Shown: piece by piece, positions 42,539 through 50,806 of the stretch
Layout of the letters: each line of letters begins with the position of its first letter
Position numbering within the stretch: the first letter of the stretch is position 1
Origin: MPNO01 sp965205995
GTDB lineage: Bacteria; Pseudomonadota; Alphaproteobacteria; MPNO01
Direction of reading: 5' to 3'
Length of the DNA stretch: 64,000 nt
NCBI GenBank assembly: GCA_965205995.1
Contig: OZ242200.1
Span: forward strand, 434,001 to 498,000
The notes under the pieces: model-generated
What the model was told of the DNA's origin: nothing
The model's database searches: none
What the model saw: only the letters and a program-made list of their open reading frames with translations
Program-made: the position numbers and the translations under genes

Positions 42539-44110
42539 ATGGGCAAGGTTCGCAACATCCTGTTCATCATGGCCGACCAGCTGCGGGCGGATTACCTGTC
42601 CTGCTACGGCCATCCCCATCTGGAGACGCCCAACCTCGACGCACTCGCCCGCAAGGGCGTCCGGTTCGACCGAGCCTACGTCCAGTCGCCGGTCTGCGGT
42701 CCGTCGCGCATGTCGTTCTATACCGGGCGTACGGCGTTCAGCCACGGGGCGACCTGGAACTTCGTGCCGCTGCCCGTCGGCGAGGTCACGCTCGGCGACT
42801 ACCTGGCCCCGCACGGGATCCGCACCGCGCTGGTCGGCAAGACCCACATGATGCCCGATTTCCCGGGGATGGACCGGGTCGGGCTCGCGCCCGACAGCGA
42901 ACGCGGGCGCACGATCGCGGAAGGCGGCTTCGAGCCCTATGAGCGGGACGATGGCGAGCATCCGCACCCCAAGGCCGATCCCGATCTCGCGTACAACCGC
43001 TATCTGCGCGCGCAGGGCTATGACGGGCCCAACCCGTGGAACGACTACGCCAACGCGGGGGAGGGGCCGGACGGCGAGCTGCGCGAGGGCTGGTACATGC
43101 GCAACGCTCCGCTCGCCGCGCGGGTAGCGGAGGAGCATTCCGAGACCGCCTACATGACCGACCGGGCGATCCAGTTCCTCGGTGAGCAGGGCGATGCGCC
43201 GTGGTGCCTCCACCTCTCCTACATCAAACCGCACTGGCCCTATATCGCGCCCGCCCCCTACCACGCGATGTACGGCCACAACCAAATACTTCCCGCGATG
43301 CGCGACGAGCGCGAGCGCGAGGACCCTCACCCGGTCTATGGCGCGTTCATGAACCACAACGCCGGCAAGGCGTTCTCGCGCGAGGAGGTCCGCGCCGCGG
43401 TGATCCCGGCCTATATGGGGCTGATCAAGCAGATCGACGATCATCTCGGCCGGGTGTTCCGCCATCTGGAAGAGACCGGGCGGATGGACGACACGATGAT
43501 CGTCTTCACCTCCGATCACGGCGACTATCTCGGCGATCACTGGCTCGGCGAAAAGGAATTCTTCCACGAGCAGGCCGTGCGCATCCCTTTTATCGTCTAT
43601 GACCCCGACGCGACGGCCGACGCGACGCGCGGCACCGTCGACGACCGCTTCATCGAGGCGATCGACCTCGTCCCCACCTTCCTCGAAGCCTGCGGGATCG
43701 AGATCCCGACCCACGTCGTCGAGGGCCGGTCCGCGCTCTGGCGGCTGCGGGGCGGAGCCGGGGAGGTCCGCGACCACGCCTATAGCGAGCTCGACTACGC
43801 GTTCTACAAGGCCCGCGTCGAGCTCGGCGTCGACCCGCACGAGGCGCGGCTCTTCATGATCCGCACGGAGGAATGGAAATACGTCTACGCGCTCGGCTTC
43901 GGGGCGCAGCTCTTCGACCTCCGCAACGACCCCTCCGAGTTCGTCGATCTGGGGCGAGATCCGGGATACGCCGGGAGGCGCGACGCGCTGCATTGCATGC
44001 TGTTCGAGCGCATCGGCCGGCGAAAGAACCGCGTCGGCATCACCACTGAACGGGTCCGCCAGCGCACCGACGGCGCCCACAAGCACGGCACGATGATCGG
44101 CTACTGGTGA
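42539..44110 (+). CDS. Sulfatase / phosphonate monoester hydrolase family enzyme
   Basis: 523 aa alkaline-phosphatase superfamily. The formylglycine signature CGPSR (Cys53-Arg57, followed by MSFYTGR) is intact. Metal ligands appear in MADQLRAD (Asp13) and TSDHGDYLGDH. It lacks a signal peptide, so is cytoplasmic. The CxPxR form needs a formylglycine-generating enzyme, not found here. Resembles phosphonate monoester hydrolases and arylsulfatases; the natural ester is unknown. A GGGGAG ribosome-binding site precedes the ATG. Its stop abuts the convergent acyl-CoA dehydrogenase. Confidence 0.87.
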   Translation: MGKVRNILFIMADQLRADYLSCYGHPHLETPNLDALARKGVRFDRAYVQSPVCGPSRMSFYTGRTAFSHGATWNFVPLPVGEVTLGDYLAPHGIRTALVGKTHMMPDFPGMDRVGLAPDSERGRTIAEGGFEPYERDDGEHPHPKADPDLAYNRYLRAQGYDGPNPWNDYANAGEGPDGELREGWYMRNAPLAARVAEEHSETAYMTDRAIQFLGEQGDAPWCLHLSYIKPHWPYIAPAPYHAMYGHNQILPAMRDEREREDPHPVYGAFMNHNAGKAFSREEVRAAVIPAYMGLIKQIDDHLGRVFRHLEETGRMDDTMIVFTSDHGDYLGDHWLGEKEFFHEQAVRIPFIVYDPDATADATRGTVDDRFIEAIDLVPTFLEACGIEIPTHVVEGRSALWRLRGGAGEVRDHAYSELDYAFYKARVELGVDPHEARLFMIRTEEWKYVYALGFGAQLFDLRNDPSEFVDLGRDPGYAGRRDALHCMLFERIGRRKNRVGITTERVRQRTDGAHKHGTMIGYW

Positions 44111-45808
44111 TCAGACCCTGGCGATCGTCTCGGCATCGAGGGTGTAGAGGATGTCCGCCGGCATCAGCGCCCGGCGGGCGAGCCCGTCGATCTCGGCCAT
44201 GATGTCGGCGGCGTAGAATCGCGCCAGCACCCGGATCTCGGCGCCGTATGCGTCGTCTTTCGCCGCCGCCGCCATGCGCAGCCACATCCACCCCATCAGC
44301 ACCGTGCCGGCGAGGCGGAGATAGGGGGTGGCGCCCGACAACCCGCTATTCGCGTCCTCCCGCAGCCGGTCGAGCAAGAGGGCGGAAACGCGCCGCCATT
44401 CGGCGAGCCCCGCCGCGACCGCATCGCCGATCTCGCCGCCGCCGAGATCCGCCTCGATCCTCGCGCAGAGCAGCGCGAGCGTCTTCGCATCGTCGCGGCC
44501 GATCTTGCGCAGCAGCAGGTCGATCGCCTGGATACCGTTGGTCCCCTCATAGATCGGCGTGATCCGGGCATCGCGCATCAACTGTTCCACGCCGTGCTCG
44601 GCGATATAGCCGTGACCGCCGTGAACCTGGATGGCGAGGCTCGCGACCTCGACCGCGATATCGCTCGCGACCGCCTTGCAGATCGGCAGCAGGAACCCCG
44701 CCTCGTCGTTGCGGCCGCGGTCGAGCAGGGCGGCGGTCTCGTAGCAGAGCGCGCGCGCACCGCCGGTCAGGGCCTTCATCCTGAGCAGGCTGCGGCGGAT
44801 GTCGGCATGCTCCACAATGGCGGTCGCGGTCCCGCCGCTGCCGCCCTGGATACGCTCGGAAGCGTAGCGCGCGGCCTTGTCGAGCGCGGCGCCGGCGATG
44901 CCGACGCCTTCGAGCGCGACTTCGAGCCGCATCGTGTTGATCATCGTGAACATGTTCTGGATGCCGCGTTCGGGCGCGCCGAGGAGATAGCCGGTGGCGC
45001 CGTCGAGCCGCATCTCGCAGGTGGGCGAGCCGTGGATGCCCATCTTCTCCTCGATGCGGGAGGCGGCGATGGCGTTCCTCGGGCCGAGCGTGCCGTCCGC
45101 TTCAACCATCGCCCGGGGCACCAGGAACAGGCTGAGGCCGCGCACACCCTCCGGCGCGCCCTCGATCCGGGCCAGCACGATATGTCCGATTTGCGGCGTC
45201 GCGTCATGGTCGCCGAAGGAGATGAAGATCTTGGTGCCGGTGAGCGCGTAGCTGCCATCGGCCTGCGACACCGCCTTGGTGCGCGCCTGGCCGATATCGG
45301 AGCCCGCATGCGGCTCGGTCATGACGATGGTGCCCGACCATTCGCCGCTCGCGAATTTCGGCACCCAGAGGGCCTGCATTTCCGGATCCGCATGCGCCAG
45401 AAGCACCCGGGCCGCGGCCCGGCCGGTCACCGTCAGCATCGAGAAGGCGAGCGAGGCGCCGTTGATGGTCTCCGACAAGGCGGCCTGGGCGATCTCCGGC
45501 ATCGCGTGGCCGCCATATTTTTCGGGCAAGGCGAGGCCCGGCCAGCCGCCGGCGCAAAAGGCGTCCCAGGCCTCCCGAAAACCGGGGGGCAGGCGGACGA
45601 CGCCGTTCTCAAACGTCGCGCCGACGCGATCCGCCGCCGGGTTGATCGGCGCGACGATCTCGGCCGCGATGCGTCCGGCCTGCCGGACCACCGATTCGAG
45701 GCTGTCGGTATCGACATGGGCGAATTCGGGCCGAGCGAGAATCGTCTCGGCGTCGATCACCTCGCGAAGCAGGAACAGGATGTCGTCGATCGGCGGTCGA
45801 TAGGTCAT
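44111..45808 (-). CDS. Large acyl-CoA dehydrogenase with C-terminal extension (DmdC-like)
   Basis: 565 aa, longer than standard ACADs (~380). Core motifs IVMTEPHAGSDIGQA, TKIFISFGDHD, QVHGGHGYIAEHGVEQLMRDARITPIYEGTNGIQ (catalytic Glu in YEGT). The last ~120 residues form the extra C-terminal helical domain of the 3-methylmercaptopropionyl-CoA dehydrogenase group. DmdC oxidises methylmercaptopropionyl-CoA, but other members act on branched or aromatic acyl-CoAs. Overlaps hyuB by 4 bases and completes a hyuA-hyuB-ACAD operon. Confidence 0.88.
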   Translation of the reverse strand: MTYRPPIDDILFLLREVIDAETILARPEFAHVDTDSLESVVRQAGRIAAEIVAPINPAADRVGATFENGVVRLPPGFREAWDAFCAGGWPGLALPEKYGGHAMPEIAQAALSETINGASLAFSMLTVTGRAAARVLLAHADPEMQALWVPKFASGEWSGTIVMTEPHAGSDIGQARTKAVSQADGSYALTGTKIFISFGDHDATPQIGHIVLARIEGAPEGVRGLSLFLVPRAMVEADGTLGPRNAIAASRIEEKMGIHGSPTCEMRLDGATGYLLGAPERGIQNMFTMINTMRLEVALEGVGIAGAALDKAARYASERIQGGSGGTATAIVEHADIRRSLLRMKALTGGARALCYETAALLDRGRNDEAGFLLPICKAVASDIAVEVASLAIQVHGGHGYIAEHGVEQLMRDARITPIYEGTNGIQAIDLLLRKIGRDDAKTLALLCARIEADLGGGEIGDAVAAGLAEWRRVSALLLDRLREDANSGLSGATPYLRLAGTVLMGWMWLRMAAAAKDDAYGAEIRVLARFYAADIMAEIDGLARRALMPADILYTLDAETIARV

Positions 45809-47544
45809 GATGCCCGCAGCTTTCCGGTCGCCTCCGGGTCGAGCGCCAGGGTCCCGGGGTCGACGGCGACGCCGTAGATATCCCGCGCGGCCTCCGCCGA
45901 AAGGATGCCGTCCTGCACCTCCTCGGCCACCAGCGCCGCGGAGCGTTCCATGGGGGAACCATACCCGCCGCCGCCGCCCGCGCGCTGATGGAACACGGTG
46001 CCCGCCGGGATGCCGCGAAGGATCTCCTTCGATTTCGCCACCCTCTCGGTTCCGTCGGGGAGACGGAAGGCGCTCTCATTGATGCTGCCCGCGCCGCCGC
46101 CGAACAGGCCGAACGCCCGGGCGCGCTCCTCGATCCCGTCGCCGAAGGCGATTGCGGTCACGTCATCGCCTTCGATCCGCATGACGGTCTCCACCCCGAG
46201 CCCGCCGCGCCAGCGGCCGGGTCCGGCCGAATCCGCCAGATATTCGTGGCGTTCCAGCAGAAGAGGGTTCTGGATTTCGAACATCTCGTAGTCCTGGGCG
46301 AGGATGCCGCCGGCGCAGTTGATCAGTCCGATGTGATCGTAGCCGTCCGCGTCCCAGGTGGCACCGGAACCGCCCTTGAGCGCGAGGAACAGGATGTCGA
46401 CGAAGCGGCGGTCCTGTCGCGGGTCGCGGCCGGTCACGGCGAAGCCGAGGAAACGGTTCCACCCGGCGGTTACCGTCCGGGGAAGCGCCGCCGCCAGGGC
46501 GCGCATGATCGCGTCCGATGTCGGCCCGGTGATGGAATTGCCGAAGGTGGTCGCCGCGGGGAAGGCGGCGTTGAGAAACGAGCCCTCGGGATTGACGATG
46601 CGGATGGGCCGGTGCAGCCCGGCATTGTGGGGGATGTCGGGGTCGATCAGCATCAGGAAGGTGAGCATCGTCGCCGACGCGGTCGCGGCAAAGGGCGCGT
46701 TGACGAAGCCCGGCGTCTGCGGCGAGGAGCCGGTGAAGTCGAAACGGATCGTCCCGCCCTCGACCGTCACGTCCAGGCGGATCGTCATTTCCGTGCCGTC
46801 GGTCACCCCGTCATAGAACACCGTGCTCTCGCCGCGATACCGCCCGTCCGGGATCGCCTCGATTTCGCGCGCCACCATGCGCTCGGTCGAAGCGAACAAC
46901 GCCTCCTTGTGGGCGCGGAAGACCTCCAGCCCGTAACGCCGGATCAGGTCGGCGATGCCCCGTTCGCCGACCGCGGTGCCGCCGATCTGCGCCTTGATGT
47001 CTTCCTCGACGATTGGGTAGCGGATGTTGGCGAACACCATCCGCCAGACGTCCTCCCGCCGCTTGCCCCGGTCGAAGATTTTTAGCGGCGGGATGCGCAG
47101 CGCCTCCTGCCAGACCTCCCTGGCGTCGGGGTTGTAGCCGCCGGCGACCGCTCCCCCGATATCGGCCTGATGGCCCTTGCAGGCGGCCCAGGCGACGAGC
47201 GTCCCGTCCACGAAGACCGGACGAAACACCGCGACGTCGTTGTTCTGGTTGCCGCCCGAGAACACGTCGTTGTGCAGGATCACGTCGCCCGAATGCACAT
47301 CGCCGCCGAAAAAGGCGATGATCTCCTTGCACACTGGCTGGAGCGCGAAGGCGAGGACGGGGATGTACTCGGTCTGCTCCAGCATGTCGCCCGCCTCGTC
47401 ATAGAGCCCGGTGACGAAGTCGCGGGCCTCGTTGAGGATCGGCGACCGGGTGGTGCGCAGGAGCGCAAGCCCCATCTCCTCGGTGATCGATTTGAGACGG
47501 CGCTGGATGACCGAGGTAAGGATCGGGTCGATCGCGGTGCTCAT
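45805..47544 (-). CDS. hyuB: Hydantoinase B / oxoprolinase beta-subunit family
   Basis: 579 aa. Typical HyuB blocks: LLRTTRSPILNEARDFVTGLYD, HSGDVILHNDVFSGGNQNNDVAVF, CKGHQADIGG, GRWRGGLGVETVMRI and the C-terminal GGGGGYGSPMER. Acts with HyuA to hydrolyse cyclic ureides or 5-oxoproline in an ATP-dependent way; acetophenone-carboxylase-type acetone/aryl-ketone carboxylases are related. Which substrate is used here is unclear. ATGA overlaps at both ends tie it to hyuA and the ACAD. Confidence 0.88.
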   Translation of the reverse strand: MSTAIDPILTSVIQRRLKSITEEMGLALLRTTRSPILNEARDFVTGLYDEAGDMLEQTEYIPVLAFALQPVCKEIIAFFGGDVHSGDVILHNDVFSGGNQNNDVAVFRPVFVDGTLVAWAACKGHQADIGGAVAGGYNPDAREVWQEALRIPPLKIFDRGKRREDVWRMVFANIRYPIVEEDIKAQIGGTAVGERGIADLIRRYGLEVFRAHKEALFASTERMVAREIEAIPDGRYRGESTVFYDGVTDGTEMTIRLDVTVEGGTIRFDFTGSSPQTPGFVNAPFAATASATMLTFLMLIDPDIPHNAGLHRPIRIVNPEGSFLNAAFPAATTFGNSITGPTSDAIMRALAAALPRTVTAGWNRFLGFAVTGRDPRQDRRFVDILFLALKGGSGATWDADGYDHIGLINCAGGILAQDYEMFEIQNPLLLERHEYLADSAGPGRWRGGLGVETVMRIEGDDVTAIAFGDGIEERARAFGLFGGGAGSINESAFRLPDGTERVAKSKEILRGIPAGTVFHQRAGGGGGYGSPMERSAALVAEEVQDGILSAEAARDIYGVAVDPGTLALDPEATGKLRAS

Positions 47545-49610
47545 GCGCCGGTATCCGTCAGGATCAGGGCTCCGTATCCATCGACCTCGATAGCGAAACC
47601 GGGCGGCACCAGCGCGGTGGTGAGGGCGGTTTCGACGATCATCGGCCCGGCGCCGCGAAACCCCGCGGGCAGGGTCTCGCCATCGTAGACCGCGACGTCC
47701 TCGAAACCCTCGCGGTCGGGAAGCCTGATCTTGCGCAATTTGCGTCCGGGCGCCGCGCGCCCTCGCGGGATGCGCTTCGGTGCCGGCTTGTCGGTGACGC
47801 CGTAGGCGGCGAGGCGGACATTGACCAGCTCGACCGGCGTATCCCCGTCCGCCAGCGCGTACCCGTATAGCCGGTCATGCGCGGCATGGAACGCCTCCGT
47901 CATCGCGCCGATGTCGCTCAGCATGGAACGCTCCCGGGCGCGCACCTCGACCTCGTGGTACTGGCCCGCATAGCGGAGGTCGAGGGCGAAGTCGAGCTTG
48001 CGGCGGTCCGTCCCGACATTCTCGGCCGCGAGCGTCTCGTGGGCCTCCGCCGCCATCGCCCCGGCCAGCTCGTCGAGCCGGTCGAGATCCGTTCTTCCCG
48101 CCGCGAAAAGGGTGGGGAAGGAGCGCACGAAATCGTGGCGCAGATCGGTCGCGAGCATGCCCGCCGCGCAAAGCACCGAGGCGATGCGCGGGACCACGAT
48201 CCGGGCGATGCCGAGCTCGCGCGCGATCATCGCCGCGTGGACGGCGCCCGCGCCGCCGGCGCAGACCAGCGGGAATTCGCGCGGGTCCAGGCCGCGCTCG
48301 ATCGAGATTTCGCGGATGGCCGACGCCATGCCCACGGTCATGACACGGTACATGCCGGACGCGGCGGCGATCGGTTCGAGCCCCAGAGGGCGGGCGATCT
48401 CGCGCTCTATCGCCTCCCTGGCGGCATCCGTGTCGAGCGTCATGCGACCGTCGGCGAAACCGTCCGCCGACAAATAGCCGAGGACGAGGTTGGCGTCGCT
48501 GCAGGTGGGCCGGGTTCCGCCGAAGCCGTAGCAGGCCGGTCCGGGCATCGCGCCGGCGCTGTCGGGCCCCATGCGCAACAGACCGCCGCCGTCGATCCAG
48601 CCGATCGACCCGCCGCCGGCGCCGATGGTCTTGATGTCCATCGAGGGAAGCGCCATGGCGAACCGGTTGACCGTGGCGCCGCGGGTCACCGCCGGCGCGC
48701 CGTCCCGCACCAGCGAGGCCTCGAAGCTGGTCCCGCCCATGTCCATCGCGATGAAGCTGTCCTCGCCATGCGGGGCGAGCACGGCGAGGCTTGCCGCGGG
48801 CGCCGCCGCCGGGCCCGACAGCAGCGTCGTCGCGGCGTTGGCCGCCGCCCTCTCCGGCGTGGCGACCCCGCCATTGGACTGCATGATCAGGAGCGGCCCC
48901 GCGAAACCCGACCCGCCGAGGCGGTCCTTCAGCCGCGCGATGTAGCGGCCGAAGATCGGCCCGACCGCCGCCGCGAGCACCGTGGTGGAGGTCCGTTCGT
49001 AGTAGCGGAGCTCGGGCAGGATATCGCTCGAAGCCGCGATATAGGCCTCCGGCATGCATTGCCGCAGCCGGTCCAGCGCGGCGCGCTCGTGCGCGTCGTT
49101 GGCATAGGCGTGGAGGAAGCAGATCGCGACCGCCTCGACGCCCTCGCGGGCGAAGATTTCCGCGGCGCGATCGATATCGTCGAGCGTGATCGGCCGCAGC
49201 ACGTTGCCGCCGCGATCGACCCGCTCGCGCACCGGCAGGCGCAGGCGGCGCGGCACGACGGGCTTCGGAGCCGCGTATTTGTTGTCGTAGAGCCGTTCGC
49301 GGATTCCCCGGCGCATGGCGAGCGCATCGCGGAAACCGGCGGTGGCCAGCAGCCCGGTCTTCGCCCAGCGTCCGGTGAGGACGGCATTGGTGGTCACCGT
49401 GGTCCCGTGGACGATGCGGATCGTCGCGCCGAGCAGCGCCCGGAGATCGAGCCCTTCGCCACGGGCGAGATCGGCGAGCCCCCGCATCGCGGCTTCGGCC
49501 GGGTCGTCCGGGGTCGACAGCGTCTTGTGGATACGATCCGCCCCGCCGTCGCCCTTCAGGTAGAAATCGGTGAACGTGCCGCCGACATCGATGCCGATCG
49601 TATAGGTCAT
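47541..49610 (-). CDS. hyuA: Hydantoinase A / oxoprolinase alpha-subunit family
   Basis: 689 aa. ASKHA-type nucleotide binding begins TIGIDVGGTFTDFYL (residues 3-17), followed by IVHGTTVTTNAVL, DMGGTSFEASLV, GAGGGSIGW and CAGGAGAVHAAM. This is the actin-like ATPase half of the HyuA/HyuB complex. A separate HyuA and HyuB, rather than a fused oxoprolinase, is the common form. First gene of its operon; a minus-strand promoter-like sequence lies at 49655-49683. Confidence 0.9.
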   Translation of the reverse strand: MTYTIGIDVGGTFTDFYLKGDGGADRIHKTLSTPDDPAEAAMRGLADLARGEGLDLRALLGATIRIVHGTTVTTNAVLTGRWAKTGLLATAGFRDALAMRRGIRERLYDNKYAAPKPVVPRRLRLPVRERVDRGGNVLRPITLDDIDRAAEIFAREGVEAVAICFLHAYANDAHERAALDRLRQCMPEAYIAASSDILPELRYYERTSTTVLAAAVGPIFGRYIARLKDRLGGSGFAGPLLIMQSNGGVATPERAAANAATTLLSGPAAAPAASLAVLAPHGEDSFIAMDMGGTSFEASLVRDGAPAVTRGATVNRFAMALPSMDIKTIGAGGGSIGWIDGGGLLRMGPDSAGAMPGPACYGFGGTRPTCSDANLVLGYLSADGFADGRMTLDTDAAREAIEREIARPLGLEPIAAASGMYRVMTVGMASAIREISIERGLDPREFPLVCAGGAGAVHAAMIARELGIARIVVPRIASVLCAAGMLATDLRHDFVRSFPTLFAAGRTDLDRLDELAGAMAAEAHETLAAENVGTDRRKLDFALDLRYAGQYHEVEVRARERSMLSDIGAMTEAFHAAHDRLYGYALADGDTPVELVNVRLAAYGVTDKPAPKRIPRGRAAPGRKLRKIRLPDREGFEDVAVYDGETLPAGFRGAGPMIVETALTTALVPPGFAIEVDGYGALILTDTGA

Positions 49611-49654
49611 CGGGTGTGTCTCGCGGGGTCCGGGAAGCCGATTGAAGCCGCGGG

Positions 49655-49683
49655 ATCATAAGCAAGGGCGCGAACTGGGTCGA
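49655..49683 (-). promoter_or_regulatory. Candidate promoter of hyuA operon
   Basis: Minus-strand -35 TCGACC (49678-49683) and -10 TATGAT (49655-49660) with a 17-base spacer. The -10 is near consensus, the -35 moderate. About 45 bases upstream of the hyuA ATG. Confidence 0.4.
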
Positions 49684-49684
49684 A

Positions 49685-49714
49685 TTGATCCGGCGGGTCG
49701 CCTGACGGTAGCAT
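49685..49714 (+). promoter_or_regulatory. Candidate promoter of the LLM oxidoreductase gene
   Basis: -35 TTGATC (49685-49690) and -10 TAGCAT (49709-49714), spacer 18 bases, followed by GAGGGGAG ribosome-binding sequence before the ATG at 49739. Back to back with the hyuA promoter. Confidence 0.4.
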
Positions 49715-49738
49715 GGCGGGTCAGCGAGGGGAGCGGCT

Positions 49739-50788
49739 ATGGAATTCGGCGTCCAGTTCTTTCCGTCCGTCGGCCCGGACACCAAGTCCGGCGCCCAGTA
49801 TTTTTCGGAGTGCCTGTCGCTCTGCGATCTGGTGGACGTCTACGGCTACGCGCATGTGCGCACTGTCGAGCACTACTTTCTCGACTATGGCGGTTACAGC
49901 CCGGCGCCGATGGTGTTTCTGAGCGCCGCCTGCCAGCGGACGAAGAACGCGCGCATCGTCACCGGCGCGGTGCTGCCGGTGTTCAACCACCCGCTCAAGA
50001 TCGCCGGCGAGGCGGGCATGCTGGACGCGATCTCCGGCGGCCGGCTCGATCTCGGCATGGCGCGCGCCTTCCTGCCGCACGAGTTCGAGAAGTTCGGCAT
50101 CAGCCTGGATGAAAGCGTCGCCCGCTTCGACGAGGGGTCGGCGCAGATCCGCCTCCTGCTCGAAGAGGAAAACGTCACCTGCGAGGGGCGCTTTCACAGC
50201 TTCGAGAACGTGACTTCGCTGCCGCGCCCGACCCAGAAGCCGCGCCCGCCGATCTGGACGGCGACGACGACGACTCCCGCGTCCTTCGTCAAGGCGGGCG
50301 AGCTGGGCAACTACATCATGGCGATCCCGCTGATCTCCTCGACGATGATCGACCTTCTCGGGGTCTATCGCGAGGCTTGGCGGGCGGCCGGCCATCCGGG
50401 GAACGGCAAGGTGATGCTCGCCTTCCACATGTTCTGCCACGAGGACGGCGGCAAGGCGGTCGAGATCGCGCGCGACCCGGTCAACCGCTACCTCCAGGCG
50501 ATACTCGATTCGGCCCGGCCCTGGGTCGAGGGCGCGGCGAGCAAGGACTATCCGGGCTACGACAAGATGTACCAGGCGCTGCTCAAGGAATCGTTCGAGA
50601 CCCAGGTCGAATCGGGCGCGGCCTGGGTGGGGACGCCGGAACAGGTGGTCGACCAGATCCGCGCCTACCGCGACAAGGTCGAGTTCGAGGTCGCCTCGAT
50701 GCAGGTCAATTTCGGCCATCTCCCGGCGGACGCGGCCGAAGGCTCGATGCGGCTGTTCGGCGAGAAGGTGCTGCCGCAGTTCTCCTGA
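49739..50788 (+). CDS. LLM-class flavin-dependent oxidoreductase
   Basis: 349 aa of the bacterial luciferase-like TIM-barrel family. MEFGVQFFPSVG, RTVEHYFLDYGGY, GAVLPVFNHPLKIAGEAGMLDAISGGRLDLGMARAF and WVGTPEQVVDQI are family hallmarks. Uses FMNH2 (or F420) for monooxygenation or reduction. The reductase partner is not adjacent. Single gene between two divergent/convergent catabolic operons, so it could feed either. Confidence 0.88.
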   Translation: MEFGVQFFPSVGPDTKSGAQYFSECLSLCDLVDVYGYAHVRTVEHYFLDYGGYSPAPMVFLSAACQRTKNARIVTGAVLPVFNHPLKIAGEAGMLDAISGGRLDLGMARAFLPHEFEKFGISLDESVARFDEGSAQIRLLLEEENVTCEGRFHSFENVTSLPRPTQKPRPPIWTATTTTPASFVKAGELGNYIMAIPLISSTMIDLLGVYREAWRAAGHPGNGKVMLAFHMFCHEDGGKAVEIARDPVNRYLQAILDSARPWVEGAASKDYPGYDKMYQALLKESFETQVESGAAWVGTPEQVVDQIRAYRDKVEFEVASMQVNFGHLPADAAEGSMRLFGEKVLPQFS

Positions 50789-50806
50789 CCCGGGCTCCGG
50801 CCGCGC

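Noticed and set aside
41396..44086. 896-aa open frame on the minus strand, opposite racemase, phosphatase and sulfatase genes
   Set aside because: Low-complexity Arg/Asp/Val/Leu-rich composition typical of antisense frames in high-GC DNA. It runs opposite well-conserved enzyme genes and lacks motifs.
47877..49661. 594-aa plus-strand frame opposite hyuA
   Set aside because: Antisense of a strongly conserved gene with catalytic motifs; no ribosome-binding site or motif of its own.
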